From: Amia ocellicauda
Taxonomy: Eukaryota; Chordata; Actinopteri; Amiiformes; Amiidae
Assembly (NCBI RefSeq): GCF_036373705.1
Contig: NC_089866.1
Coordinates: 5,382,001-5,446,000 of the forward strand
Direction: 5' to 3'
DNA: 64,000 nucleotides
Position numbers and translations under genes: made by a program. The notes beneath the pieces were generated by a model. The model searched no databases. It saw only the letters and a list, made by a program, of their open reading frames with translations, and was not told the origin of the DNA. Below, piece after piece: positions 37,629-50,420 of the stretch (its first letter is position 1; each line of letters starts with the position of its first letter).

Positions 37629-37654
37629 TGACGTCATAAGCGCTACTGACGTCA
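37629..37654. promoter_or_regulatory. Paired CRE sites upstream of ITPRIP-like copy 1
   Basis: Two perfect palindromic CREs, TGACGTCA at 37629-37636 and 37647-37654, 18 bp apart, just upstream of the inferred first exon. CREB/ATF binding is the usual reading of such sites. Confidence 0.6.
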
Positions 37655-39624
37655 TAGCCAGCAGTAAAGTTTCCTGGACATTGTGTCGTGTGTGTCGACG
37701 AAGTTGTAACATGAGTTGTATGTGTGACACTGGCTACTGGGCAAGTGCCCCAGCCCCCCAACTGGGCACAGCTGCACGCCGTCCAGAAAGTGCCCGATTA
37801 AGCGTCTGTTACAGAAATTGTCCAAATACATGATGAAATACTCGCAATAGCATTCTCCCATTTGGTTGTTCTGTTCACTGATTTATTTGAAATACATGTT
37901 TGTTCTCCAGGGGTCGTCAATAGGCGCAACGCCAGACGTTTTTGACTGGCCCGCGAGAATAATTGTAATTAATGTATTATCATATATAATGTTATGGAGG
38001 TTTGTTGCACTCGGTGCTTGTTACAGTGTGGAACCCAGTCGCCGCAATTCCTGGTTATTAGCCAGTAGGATGCTGTGTATGAATATGGATGTCCTGTAGC
38101 TGCTGTTGATGGCGCGCAGGTGCAGGTTGGCGTCGCTGCTCACTCTGCACTGCGCAGGAGCGGCTCTGTGTACTGTCCAACACAGCTATTCGGTTTCCAT
38201 CATTTCTATACACGAGCAGCTAAAACGTGCATCGTTTGTCGTGTGGACAGACGTCAGCCTCGCCTCTGAAATATAAAGGTGCGCACAGGACCCGGGGGTG
38301 CAGGTGCAGCTTGTGTTCACCTGGAAACTCCTGCATCAGCGATGGAGACACATGATTTCAATGCAGACGCGCATTTCAGCAGCGACACACAGAGCTGAGC
38401 TCCTCACCCGTTTCAATCACATCTGTGACTGACCAGCACCAGAACCGCGTCTACTTTGCACATATAATGTGGGTTGCTGTGTGATTTTCCGCTGGTGATG
38501 TGTGGTTGTGAAGCAAAGATATGTTTGAGTCCAAATCTGCCTGATTTCATGAGATTTTGAGCTGTTTTTTGACTTCGAAGTGACTCAGAATCGCGCATTT
38601 CAGGTCTCCAGTTGTCAAAATCTTCTGGGGGACAACCCAGACCCCCGCCCTCAATCACTCATTCGTCTTTGCCCTCATTTTTCAACACTAATCTTAAATA
38701 CTTTAATCTAATAAGACACAAAATGCTTCAAAGCTTCTATTATGTTTATCTATATGACTACAATAATCTTTAACACATTAAAATTGAAGTGGTCTGAAAC
38801 CGTTTTAATACAAATATATACATTTATTTAACCTTTTAATTTTGGTACTTTGTCAAATGAATGTACTAAATATAAGCAACGGGGTAAATTTCTAATTCAC
38901 AGAATTGTGATTATGCTATTCATTAAAAGTTGACATTGACACTTGCTATTTCAAAGACAACACCCACTACAAATAGGAAATAACCCACCCTTTTAGCTAA
39001 ATTAAGTGACAATGTCATTTTGGCCAGTAGGCACATTTTTGTAGCAGATGCAATACATGTTTAAATTATAAAGTGCCATATAATTCAAGCTTTTGCATTT
39101 AAATGAAAACGTATATATTGCATTACAATTTCAGGGCTGTGAAACTGCAATAGGTGCACATGAATAAAGCTCATGTATAGGCTATAATAAAACAACGCAT
39201 GCCTGGAATAGGTTTTATGGAGGTACGGGAACTTTATACCGAATTTGTTTTGTTGTTTTCTTGCATTGATTTTGTATTGATTTACACCCATGTGCTGCAT
39301 TTCCAATCAAGCCCATAGTGTTAGATGTATCAGTGGCTTGGTGTCCGGGGCTTTGGTGCCAGAGGGTGAGTTTAGGATTTTCATACCACCCTGTAAATTA
39401 GTGTTCTGCACGGGTATCATAGTCACCAGGGGCACCGTCCCACTATCAAGAATAAAAGAGTGCAATAAGTCTAGAGACATTTTCTGTGTTTCCAAGTCAA
39501 AAGGTCCCGGGTTTTAGGGCTTTGTGCCCTACATGGCGCCAATATCCTGCAGGGGTTGGTGAGGTCGAGTCGCAGCCATTGCTCCACTGCAGTTGGGATA
39601 CAGAGACTGCAGTGTGGCTGCAGG
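37655..39624. other. Unit 1 sequence between the ITPRIP-like promoter and R2
   Basis: No gene recognised. Around 38100-38330 is CpG-containing sequence with a TATA-like ATATAAAG near 38270 that could be a promoter. Near 38600-38650 the stretch TCTGGGGGACAACCCAGACCCCCGCC resembles transposon debris related to R. The equivalent region of unit 2 is 47658-49627. Confidence 0.4.
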
Positions 39625-39944
39625 TAGGGTTGCCACCTTCAATGTGGAAAAATAAGGGACACCTTGCCAGTGGCCCCTTGCCCAGGGGACAAGAATCAAG
39701 CGGGGGTCTGGGGGTCCTCCAACATAAGATTTTGAGTGTCAGACACTTCATTTCCTGCATTCTGGTGAATTTTTATGCACCAATTTGTGCTTTTTATGCA
39801 TCAATTTCAAAGTCCTCTGTTTCTCCCAACATGAATGTAAAGGAAATAAAGAGTCAATAAGAGTAAAGCACTTTCAATTATATGAAGGATTAAAACCTCA
39901 GATCATAGACATGGGCAAAATGCTTGGTCTGTCAAAATAAACTA
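39625..39944. repeat. 320-bp repeat R2, internal junction
   Basis: Same boundaries as R1. It carries the R3-type bases at the four variable sites and is followed by the unit interior, exactly as R1 is. Confidence 0.9.
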
Positions 39945-40654
39945 TTTGGTATATTTGGAAGAAGCAAGAACCCATTGATAAACTTGGAAATAGCAAATGA
40001 CCTGGTAGAGCACAGAGACCACTATGGTGGATGATTGAACAATACATTTATTTGGGAAAATAAATTCCTTTTTTTTTTTTTTACTGTCAAACGGATCAGA
40101 ACAACTCTCCTGGATGTAGGCACTGAAATAAAGATCAACCTATTCCAGCGTGAGTGAAATGTGGAGGAACAAAATAATTACTACTTTATTGAGGTTATGT
40201 GAACTTTGTGAATTCTCTCTCTACCCAAGACCCCCCCACCCTCTCTACTTTTTCTTCCACGTGTACTTTTAGTTGCTCCTGCTGCCTGAAGCGATGCCCT
40301 GTCCTTCAGGAGTCCGGGGTATCTTGGACTGAGTGACTCCACTCTGCCCTCTGCTGCTCGGACGTGGTGTCCCCTGCTGAATGGTGCTTCAGGTCGGACA
40401 GACCAGCAGGGCGACAGAAAATGCTCCGTGGTACTCGTGTCCACTGACAGGATAGACCCACTCGTTTTTTAAATATATTTTTTTTAACTACACGCCTGAG
40501 TCTCAGTACCCAGGGCAGCGATGCGGTGAGTGACAGGGACAGACAGTCGCCTCTCAGTCTGATTCAATACTCTCCGCATTGTGTCGTGAAACTCTTGGTT
40601 GTATTATTTCTCATGTCATTCCAAGCATGTGAAAATGTAGTGTATGCATTAGAG

Positions 40655-40822
40655 CAGTGGCGATTCTAGAGTCTGTTGGGGCCCTATGCAAAAATTTCCA
40701 GGGGGTCCCTCCAACCAGCGTTCATCACCATTAGGCTATGTTATAAATAACTTTGGGGGCCCCCTAATGGCCTGGGGCCCCAGGCAGTTGCCTGCCTTGC
40801 CTGTTCACAAGCTGCACCTCTG
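40655..40822. mobile_element. hAT-type MITE with 8-bp target duplication, unit 2
   Basis: Same element and same CATTAGAG duplication as at 30656-30823, copied along with the 10-kb unit and not independently inserted. Confidence 0.8.
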
Positions 40823-43800
40823 CATTAGAGTAGGTGTGCACAAAAATACGGGACAAATCATTGTCTTTCTAAAATACATAGGTTACAACAACTATCAAAT
40901 GTGGTAGAGAAGAAGCCACCAATTGAATAATACTTTTGTTTTCCACAGACGTGCAGTACAATTTCTACTTGTTCACAATTGTGCAGTCCTGCCGTATGTC
41001 TACATTAAAAAACAAACAAAACAAAAACACATTTATTCCACAGCTCATAGTGCATTCTAGATATATTGTAATAGACACAAGCGATTAGCAAACAGTGACG
41101 CACAGGAGTCATCAAAAATGCCAAAGTAAATGATCCAGTATTTGTAGGAAGCAGAGTTACAGAGAAAATGGGCCTGGGTTCTCACACTGAGAGTTCGGCT
41201 GCCTATCAAACAATATTATTGAGTCAGCCTTCAGATTTTCTGAGGGCATTTAATTACCAAAAGCAGAAAACACCCCAGAACCACGTTTCACACAAGTGTC
41301 AAAGCTCTCAGCTATCTGAAGTGAAGTATCTTATAGCCGCACATGGTGAGGGGAGAGGGAGAAGAACACAACATCCTGTTTTATGATGGTTTTTCTATGT
41401 GCACCCATTGAAGCTGGGGTGAAAATGAAACATCCACGTGTAAAAATCGTGTCAGACCTCTGCAATTGCTGTTCCTGAAGTGAATGTGATTGGATCAGCT
41501 TGGGGCAGGAGTGAAAAGACTAGATTTTCATATTAGTCACAAGTACAGAAGTCTTCGGTATATTTGAGAATCCAGCGAATTGTCAAACATCTATTGCTGC
41601 TTCGGATTTCTTAATGATGTTGTTTTTGATCGACTTTTTATATTTTTTAATTGGGAACTTTTCGTCTTACAGGGAGAAATCTTCAAAGCATTCTTTTAAC
41701 ATCACTATAATGTTGTTGTCAGGCCTCAATACTTGTTTCCTCTTTGCTGGAAAGTAAAGGACACAATTTGCGATTGCCACTACTGATCAATATGATCAGT
41801 TAACCTGAATAAGGACCACAGCAAGGTCATGCAAAAGCAAGCCACACTACGAGTTGAAAATACACAGAATCAAATCTGTTAACACCAAATGTCAATGATT
41901 TCTTTTCATTACTAAGAAGAAGGGGAAAAACAAAACCTCTTCTGCTGGGTTACTTGTGAAATGTCTGGCTAACCGTCCCCCCCAGTGTTGGGGACACTCC
42001 TCCATGCTCTCATCTTCAGAAGCATCCTGTTGTACCCAATTACTGTACATCTTTTACAACAAGAAGCGGAGGACAGCAGTACAATGAGAAGATGAGGTTC
42101 TTGTACTCTTGATATAAATAAAAGCACAATACATCGGAGGGAGGGAAAATAAATAACAGCAAAATACAAAAACAAGCTCTGTACAATAACTATGGGATTT
42201 CAAACTTAAACTCAGTCATTGAGTTAACGTAAAATAAATGTTCTCATTAAGATTCCTGCCCCCAAATTGGCAAGGGCAATCACAACCTTCAATTTTATAT
42301 TTTATTAGAACAAAATATTAAAATACAGTCTTTATAGTTCTTTTTTCATTTATACATTGTCAGCAATATTAATTTATAATAAAACAAAAACTTAATATAT
42401 TCAAGACTTTGTACGATGTAACCAGCAAATTAAATCTTGGGCACCCATAGCAAATTCAAATGAAAAGCCAGAGATATTCCAGTTATATCCCCACATGTTA
42501 CACTAACACTGTTACTCCCAGCTCCAGCCCTTGAGGACCTGATGGGGCCCCCATGTGTGTTCAGTGAACCGGCTGAATTACTTCACTTGCATGTGAAATA
42601 AGGAGTTAATCCTGTGTCTGTCCAGGACCCAAACTGTAAATGTGTACAACATCACATGAAGCAAATAAAGGAGATCAGCCAGCATGGAGAGGTGGTGAGC
42701 AATCCTGCGTTACGAACAATGTGTTTGTAGTTTTCGTATGCCTTTTTCGTTTGTTGATGCTGTGCAGTTTTCCATCTTGACCAGAAAAAGGATAAAGCAG
42801 GCGTTTTAACACAAGTCACACTCGGACACCGATTACAAAGACTCGCTACGGCACTGAGATTCCCCAACTGGAAAAGAAGGCATCTGCGTTTCCATTTGCT
42901 TATAATTGGTCTGCTGTTGGACTTAGTACATATTTTAATAGAGACATAATATTCAAAATGTAGTTTTAAACTGAAGTTCTATCTAACGCCTGATGTTCGC
43001 CTCATGAAGCATAAGCATTCGGCACTTTCCCAGAATCCATCACTTTGCCTCCCTCCTCCAACCCAAACAGCGCCTTTGCAGCAGCTCCTGGGCTCATTGC
43101 ACCTGGTGGGGGGTGATCTGATGGCCTCGTCCTCGTGGCCAGGTCATTGTTCCCTTAGTCCAGCTAGTCTAGGCCAAAAAAACAATATTGACCTTTTATT
43201 ACACACGTCCATTGGGGTTGTCCGAACTACTGGAATAAATACTGTGAACAGGTAGATGGCAGCATTGCGATGAATGAATCTTGTCAACTATACTATGTAT
43301 CTGTGACCTGCAGTGACTACAGATTGTGTTTTCTGGATCACAGAGGATTTGTTGGACATGTTTTCTCAGGTAAATGTTTTGAAACTACATGTTAAAAAGG
43401 CATCACATATATTCAAAATAAACAAGATGCACTGACATTTAATTTGTCTTAGACTGTCAAACTATAGAAATCAGCAAGACCTCTCATAATCCTATACCTG
43501 CTCAAAAAACGATCACTGCTTGGTCCCCTTCCTGGGTACACAATGTTCAGATCACACATTTGTAAAGCGTTAGCATGCTACTTAAAGCACAAGATTGCTA
43601 CACTTATTAATATGCACACTATGCTTTATTAACCAGTCCAATGGTTCACAGCAAAACCTAACAGATATCATCTTGTAAAAGTCACAAAAACATGACCGCT
43701 TGCCACTGATATATATATATAAAATTATTTCATTTGTATTAATAGTCCATACAAATTCACAGCTTTTTCATCATCTATTTTAAAGTCTCATCTCTTTCCA

Positions 43801-44277
43801 GTAGGGTCGCCACCTTTTCACCGGGACAGGCAGGGTCAGCCTGTGCCCGAGTGCCAATTAGGAAAGCCCAAAACACAGAACTGCAGATTCCAAAGTGTTC
43901 CAGGCAACACAAACCTATTATTATAAAGTAGAGTAATTTGGCACCTGGAGCAGCACAACTGCAATGCTGGATTTAGAGCTATACTTCATGCTTCTGAAGC
44001 TAATTATGCTCAGCAAATGAATTTCTCACACCACACACCAAAGCTTTGAGCTCTCATTACAAATTATTCTAACAAGTAAGATGAAGGCACATGTATATTT
44101 GTTCACAATTGAAACATTGTAAATAAAAATACAATTATATATATATATATATATTGCTCACATGAAATAACAAGCCATTTAGTGTTTATTGTAATAGTGT
44201 ATTTGTAATCAGGGAGTAGGGAAGTAAGCAAGTGCTGAAGTGCTGAAGTGTTGAAGTGTTAAAGTGTTCTCTGGTCT

Positions 44278-46545
44278 TCACAGTGGCCATTCATTCAGCC
44301 TGTTCTCTGCGATTTCGCTGTTCCTGCGTCTGGTCTTCTCACAGAAACTGCGTGTGAACATCCTGAGCCGTGCCGTTAGCCGCCGGAAGTCTTTCCTTGC
44401 CACCATGTGCAGATGGGGGTCCTGCTTCAGTGGCTCGAAGAGGTTGACGGATGATGTGTGCGGGAACACGGGGGACATCCCCTGGAGCGAGCCTAGGTCC
44501 CGGGACCCCTGCACACAGTGGGGGAGCCACTTGCACTCCAGGTGTTTCTCCAGCATACCAAGGGCGATTTGGAGCTGCCTAGATAGCTGCCTCTGCGTCC
44601 AGTCCTGCTGATCGGGCCATCTGAGCAGCATGTACAGCACAATCGTCTTCAGATGGTAGGACGTCAGGAAGGAGGACACAGGGTCCTCTGGGCTGAGAGA
44701 CGCTGGCTTGGTGTTGGCGACGGAGAGCATGTGCAGACATTTCAGGTGGCACGAATTACTTGGCATCTTCTGAGTCACGTCCCGCAGGAAGTTGCCCTCG
44801 TCCACGCTGAACCACTGGACCCAGTGCTCTGGAGGCCGCAGCACGGGTCCCTGGGTGACCAGGAAAGCATTGGTGCCTTCCACTCTCACTGCAGGCACCA
44901 GGTTTACATACAGCCTGTGGCCTGAAGGATTCTCCAGTTGCAGCCTGCAGGGACACTCTGCCCCCCCGAAGGTCACCTTCATTGTTGTCCTTTGGCCCCA
45001 GGCCTTCTTAAGTGCACTTCCCAGCCACTGCAGCACCAGGGCAGGCTCCAGGTGCTCCCCAGGGCCCATCCAGTCCAGGCTGCTGTTCAGCTCATGAGGC
45101 CTGGGTGGCACACCCTGAGAGGGCGGGGAGGTACTGATTAAACGCACCCTTCCCTGCCCGCGGTAATCAGGGGGGGCCTCCCAAGCCAGGGGATTGCTTG
45201 CATCATTATAGCCAAGCTCCACCTGGAAGGAGAGAGTGCGGGGCGGGTTGATGACTACCAACATATCATAATCAGGATCTTTCTGTCTTCCGCTGCTCCA
45301 ACCGCCCTCAAACTGGCTGCCCACACCCACACAGCCTTCCTGCAGCATGTCGGTACACAGCTGGCTGGAGGCCCGTGCCACATCCAGGAGATGTTCCACT
45401 ACCTCTTGGACAAAACAGATGTCTCCGTCTCTGTCTCCGGCAACACCACCTTTTGAGATGACTTTAAGCTTGCCTATCAGCTGTTTCTTGGTCCAAGTCT
45501 CTGGATTTGGCACTGACTCTTCCTGTGGGTCGGCCTCTGACTCTTCCTCTGGCCCAGCCTCTGGCCTGACCTCTGGGTCGGCCTCTGACTTAGCCACTGA
45601 CTCTTCCTCTGGCTCGACCTCTGGGTCGGCCTCTGACTCGGCCACTGACTCCTCCTCTGCCTCGACCTCTGGGTCGGCCACTAACACTTCCTCTGACTCC
45701 TCCTCTGGCTCAACCTCTGGGTTGGCCTCTGACTCGGCCACTGACTCTTCCTCTGGCTCCTCCTCTGGCTCGATCTCTGGCTCGGCCACTGACTCTTCCT
45801 CTGACTCCTCCTCTGGCTCGATCTCTGGCTCGGCCACTGACTCTTCCTCTGGGTCGGCCACTGACTCTTCCTCTGACTTTTCCTCTGGCTCGACCTCTGG
45901 GTCGGCCTCTGACTCGGCCACTGACTCTTCCTCCGACTCCTCCTCTGGCTCGATCTCTGGCTCAGCCACTGACTCTTCCTCTGACTCCTCCTCTGGCTCG
46001 ACCTCTGGGTCAGCCTCTGGCTCGGCCACTGACTCTTCCTCTGGGTCGGCCACTGACTCTTCCTCCGACTCCTCCTCTGGCTCGATCTCTGGCTCAGCCA
46101 CTGACTCTTCCTCTGGCTCGGCCACTGACTCTTCCTCTGACTCCTCCTCTGGCTCGACCTCTGGGTCAGCCTCTGGCTTGGCCACTGACTCTTCCTCTGG
46201 CTCGGCCTTTGGCTCCCTCTTCCACCTTCTCCTTCTAGAGCACAGGCCCCAGAAGATTAGCCCACACAGGATCAGCTCCACTCCAAGCAACCAGTGCCCG
46301 TGCATTAGGTTCTGAAGCTTCAAGGCACATTCCTCCCAAATCCAGGAAAGCTTAGTGTCCTCTGCTGATGCTGTCTGGCTCAGGCGGTCGATCTCCTGGT
46401 GAAAGATCTGCATCATGTCGTTCAGGTAATTCTCGCGCACTCCATCACAGAACTGTATCTCCAAACTGCGCTGATCTTCCCCCACAGAAGAGGGGCCCTG
46501 CAGACCACCACCCAGGAGCAGGTAGAGCAGAACCACCAGTGACAT
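44278..46545 (-). CDS. ITPRIP-like type I membrane protein with Mab-21 domain, copy 2
   Basis: Product of the tandem duplication. The 755-codon frame is intact and differs from copy 1 at one visible residue, Trp85 in place of Cys85 at the start of the membrane span. The Glu-rich repeat tract is the same length in both copies. That is notable because such tracts change length readily, so it argues for a very young duplication or for assembly of two haplotypes. Promoter, 5' exon and CRE pair are duplicated with it, so both copies should be expressed alike if both are real. Confidence 0.9.
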   Translation of the reverse strand: MSLVVLLYLLLGGGLQGPSSVGEDQRSLEIQFCDGVRENYLNDMMQIFHQEIDRLSQTASAEDTKLSWIWEECALKLQNLMHGHWLLGVELILCGLIFWGLCSRRRRWKREPKAEPEEESVAKPEADPEVEPEEESEEESVAEPEEESVAEPEIEPEEESEEESVADPEEESVAEPEADPEVEPEEESEEESVAEPEIEPEEESEEESVAESEADPEVEPEEKSEEESVADPEEESVAEPEIEPEEESEEESVAEPEIEPEEEPEEESVAESEANPEVEPEEESEEVLVADPEVEAEEESVAESEADPEVEPEEESVAKSEADPEVRPEAGPEEESEADPQEESVPNPETWTKKQLIGKLKVISKGGVAGDRDGDICFVQEVVEHLLDVARASSQLCTDMLQEGCVGVGSQFEGGWSSGRQKDPDYDMLVVINPPRTLSFQVELGYNDASNPLAWEAPPDYRGQGRVRLISTSPPSQGVPPRPHELNSSLDWMGPGEHLEPALVLQWLGSALKKAWGQRTTMKVTFGGAECPCRLQLENPSGHRLYVNLVPAVRVEGTNAFLVTQGPVLRPPEHWVQWFSVDEGNFLRDVTQKMPSNSCHLKCLHMLSVANTKPASLSPEDPVSSFLTSYHLKTIVLYMLLRWPDQQDWTQRQLSRQLQIALGMLEKHLECKWLPHCVQGSRDLGSLQGMSPVFPHTSSVNLFEPLKQDPHLHMVARKDFRRLTARLRMFTRSFCEKTRRRNSEIAENRLNEWPL

Positions 46546-47631
46546 TCTGCAACACAGATACGAAAACTCACATATTTAGGTAAAGTAAACCCACACAACT
46601 TCACTAATATTGGTTCCCAGTCTAAGCTGAAACTACTGCCTTGGTTCAGAGCTTTTTGTAAACCAGGCCATTGTGAAGACCATCCCCTCTGATCAAAGAC
46701 AGAAAACAACACTGCGAGCGATAAGCCTGATGTGGAAAGGATTTTTGTGTCTGTTTTATTCTATTTCTTTGGAAACAGCGTAATAAATAAGCGTTTCTAT
46801 TAAGAGATATTAAGAAGAGCTACACGTGTATAGACAACATTATATTCAGACACGCATTATGTTACCGTAAGAAAACGTTTCCATGTGCAACAATAAAATA
46901 AATATTTGCTATTTAGTATTATAGTTATTGTTATTATTGTAATCATCATCAAGATATGTGTTAGTAGATTTGTTTTTTAAACGGCACAACTCGACTTTTA
47001 CTACAGATGTGTAAGTGCAATCGACACTTTCAGCCGTGTGCAGTAAAATACACACGTTTCACGATTAATCATCCAGTAACAGCAGCTCCAATATAGCAGG
47101 TTATAATTGAACTAAAGTGTGCACGTTTCAGTACGTTATTAAACCAGTCCTTCATGTTGGGAAACCCAGATCTGCTGTATGTATTTATTTACTCCGGTTG
47201 AAGCGTCCGGGGCCGCCAGTGGAAACGGGGCACACGAGTAACAATATAGTAATATAACAGTACTTTACCACCGGGTTCCCGCAGCTATACTCAGGCTCGA
47301 CGACTGGCCTGGCCAACAACTTTGTGTGATCGTCGAATAAATTGAAATAAACGAGCCTTTGCTCCTCCCTGCTCTCCTACGCTACAGCTTTCTGGAGGAA
47401 ACACTGTCTTACCTGGAAACTGTGCTGTGATTATTCCAGCAGTAATTCTTCTCCTGATCTCAGCTGCGATCTCCTCTTCAAACTCGGATACTTTGGTATC
47501 TCGAACAGCTATGGTATAGCGAATAGATACGGTATATCTCCAAGCTTCACAGATGCGATGTTGCTCTCTCGTTATACCAGGCCGAATGTCTGACTTCTGC
47601 CTTCGATTGATAAACTAACAACTTGTTCGTG

Positions 47632-47657
47632 TGACGTCATAAGCGCTACTGACGTCA
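47632..47657. promoter_or_regulatory. Paired CRE sites upstream of ITPRIP-like copy 2
   Basis: Same pair, TGACGTCA at 47632-47639 and 47650-47657, preserved in the second unit. Confidence 0.6.
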
Positions 47658-49627
47658 TAGCCAGCAGTAAAGTTTCCTGGACATTGTGTCGTGTGTGTCG
47701 ACGAAGTTGTAACATGAGTTGTATGTGTGACACTGGCTACTGGGCAAGTGCCCCAGCCCCCCAACTGGGCACAGCTGCACGCCGTCCAGAAAGTGCCCGA
47801 TTAAGCGTCTGTTACAGAAATTGTCCAAATACATGATGAAATACTCGCAATAGCATTCTCCCATTTGGTTGTTCTGTTCACTGATTTATTTGAAATACAT
47901 GTTTGTTCTCCAGGGGTCGTCAATAGGCGCAACGCCAGACGTTTTTGACTGGCCCGCGAGAATAATTGTAATTAATGTATTATCATATATAATGTTATGG
48001 AGGTTTGTTGCACTCGGTGCTTGTTACAGTGTGGAACCCAGTCGCCGCAATTCCTGGTTATTAGCCAGTAGGATGCTGTGTATGAATATGGATGTCCTGT
48101 AGCTGCTGTTGATGGCGCGCAGGTGCAGGTTGGCGTCGCTGCTCACTCTGCACTGCGCAGGAGCGGCTCTGTGTACTGTCCAACACAGCTATTCGGTTTC
48201 CATCATTTCTATACACGAGCAGCTAAAACGTGCATCGTTTGTCGTGTGGACAGACGTCAGCCTCGCCTCTGAAATATAAAGGTGCGCACAGGACCCGGGG
48301 GTGCAGGTGCAGCTTGTGTTCACCTGGAAACTCCTGCATCAGCGATGGAGACACATGATTTCAATGCAGACGCGCATTTCAGCAGCGACACACAGAGCTG
48401 AGCTCCTCACCCGTTTCAATCACATCTGTGACTGACCAGCACCAGAACCGCGTCTACTTTGCACATATAATGTGGGTTGCTGTGTGATTTTCCGCTGGTG
48501 ATGTGTGGTTGTGAAGCAAAGATATGTTTGAGTCCAAATCTGCCTGATTTCATGAGATTTTGAGCTGTTTTTTGACTTCGAAGTGACTCAGAATCGCGCA
48601 TTTCAGGTCTCCAGTTGTCAAAATCTTCTGGGGGACAACCCAGACCCCCGCCCTCAATCACTCATTCGTCTTTGCCCTCATTTTTCAACACTAATCTTAA
48701 ATACTTTAATCTAATAAGACACAAAATGCTTCAAAGCTTCTATTATGTTTATCTATATGACTACAATAATCTTTAACACATTAAAATTGAAGTGGTCTGA
48801 AACCGTTTTAATACAAATATATACATTTATTTAACCTTTTAATTTTGGTACTTTGTCAAATGAATGTACTAAATATAAGCAACGGGGTAAATTTCTAATT
48901 CACAGAATTGTGATTATGCTATTCATTAAAAGTTGACATTGACACTTGCTATTTCAAAGACAACACCCACTACAAATAGGAAATAACCCACCCTTTTAGC
49001 TAAATTAAGTGACAATGTCATTTTGGCCAGTAGGCACATTTTTGTAGCAGATGCAATACATGTTTAAATTATAAAGTGCCATATAATTCAAGCTTTTGCA
49101 TTTAAATGAAAACGTATATATTGCATTACAATTTCAGGGCTGTGAAACTGCAATAGGTGCACATGAATAAAGCTCATGTATAGGCTATAATAAAACAACG
49201 CATGCCTGGAATAGGTTTTATGGAGGTACGGGAACTTTATACCGAATTTGTTTTGTTGTTTTCTTGCATTGATTTTGTATTGATTTACACCCATGTGCTG
49301 CATTTCCAATCAAGCCCATAGTGTTAGATGTATCAGTGGCTTGGTGTCCGGGGCTTTGGTGCCAGAGGGTGAGTTTAGGATTTTCATACCACCCTGTAAA
49401 TTAGTGTTCTGCACGGGTATCATAGTCACCAGGGGCACCGTCCCACTATCAAGAATAAAAGAGTGCAATAAGTCTAGAGACATTTTCTGTGTTTCCAAGT
49501 CAAAAGGTCCCGGGTTTTAGGGCTTTGTGCCCTACATGGCGCCAATATCCTGCAGGGGTTGGTGAGGTCGAGTCGCAGCCATTGCTCCACTGCAGTTGGG
49601 ATACAGAGACTGCAGTGTGGCTGCAGG

Positions 49628-49947
49628 TAGGGTTGCCACCTTCAATGTGGAAAAATAAGGGACACCTTGCCAGTGGCCCCTTGCCCAGGGGACAAGAATC
49701 AAGCGGGGGTCTGGGGGTCCTCCAACATAAGATTTTGAGTGTCAGACACTTCATTTCCTGCATTCTGGTGAATTTTTATGCACCAATTTGTGCTTTTTAT
49801 GCATCAATTTCAAAGTCCTCTGTTTCTCCCAACATGAATGTAAAGGAAATAAAGAGTCAATAAGAGTAAAGCACTTTCAATTATATGAAGGATTAAAACC
49901 TCAGATCATAGACATGGGCAAAATGCTTGGTCTGTCAAAATAAACTA
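49628..49947. repeat. 320-bp repeat R3, right edge of tandem duplication
   Basis: Third copy. After 49947 the sequence changes to unrelated DNA (ATTGAGCTGCAATTCGCGG), marking the end of the duplicated tract. Confidence 0.9.
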
Positions 49948-49989
49948 ATTGAGCTGCAATTCGCGGTTGTTTGAAAGTGAGGCTGGCTG

Positions 49990-50420
49990 GTTGACCAATC
50001 ACATGTTGAGCATTGATCGCTGATGTGCATCGTCCAATCGCTGCCCGGCTCCCCTAACCGCCATCTAATAAAACTGCCCGTCCGGGCCGTGGAGACTGGC
50101 GGGCCGCAGAGAAACCGGCTGCTTCGTCCCGGTCGGGTCGGTTCGGTTCGTACTGTGTTTATGGTCGATTCATTCGTGGCGGTTTTGTGGTGAGTGGATC
50201 AGTGTGAGCAGTGCAGGCGGTACCGGCAGTGCTTTCTGAAACACCAGTCAGTCTCCGGGAATCGGCGCCGAGAGGAGGACCGGCCACCGGCGGAGGAACG
50301 CGATGCAGCGTCGGGCCTGCTGGCGCTGACCGGCCCGGGAGGGATAGCGGACCCGTGTGCGGTGGCGTGAGTCTGTGGTTGGGGTGTGTGTGCGTTTATT
50401 CATGTGTGTTTCTAAAGTGG
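49990..50420 (+). promoter_or_regulatory. GC-rich promoter-like segment, possibly the DHRS7B first exon
   Basis: CpG-dense sequence begins just after the tandem duplication, with a reverse CCAAT (ATTGG read as CCAATCG at about 50034). A strong donor, GGTGGC|GTGAGT, lies near 50367. It faces the DHRS7B exons 2.5 kb downstream. No start codon joined to a family-like N-terminus is visible. Confidence 0.45.

Larger units (their letters stand above)
29626..39624. repeat. Tandem duplication unit 1 (9999 bp)
   Basis: Direct repeat of 39625-49627 in full, including the ITPRIP-like gene, its promoter and all flanking non-coding sequence. Outside the R repeats I count about five base substitutions and two length changes in TA runs across nearly 10 kb. 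Confidence 0.97.
39625..49627. repeat. Tandem duplication unit 2 (10003 bp)
   Basis: Second copy of unit 1. Differences seen: G for T near 41416, A for T near 43684, two extra bases in each of the TA runs near 43712 and 44140, C for A near 46292, C for T near 47134 and G for T near 47581. Confidence 0.97.

Noticed and set aside
29626-49947. The R repeats as LTRs of a giant retroelement
   Set aside because: The R ends do not have TG...CA, no matching target duplication flanks R1 and R3, and the interior encodes no polymerase or integrase. A tandem gene duplication explains it better.
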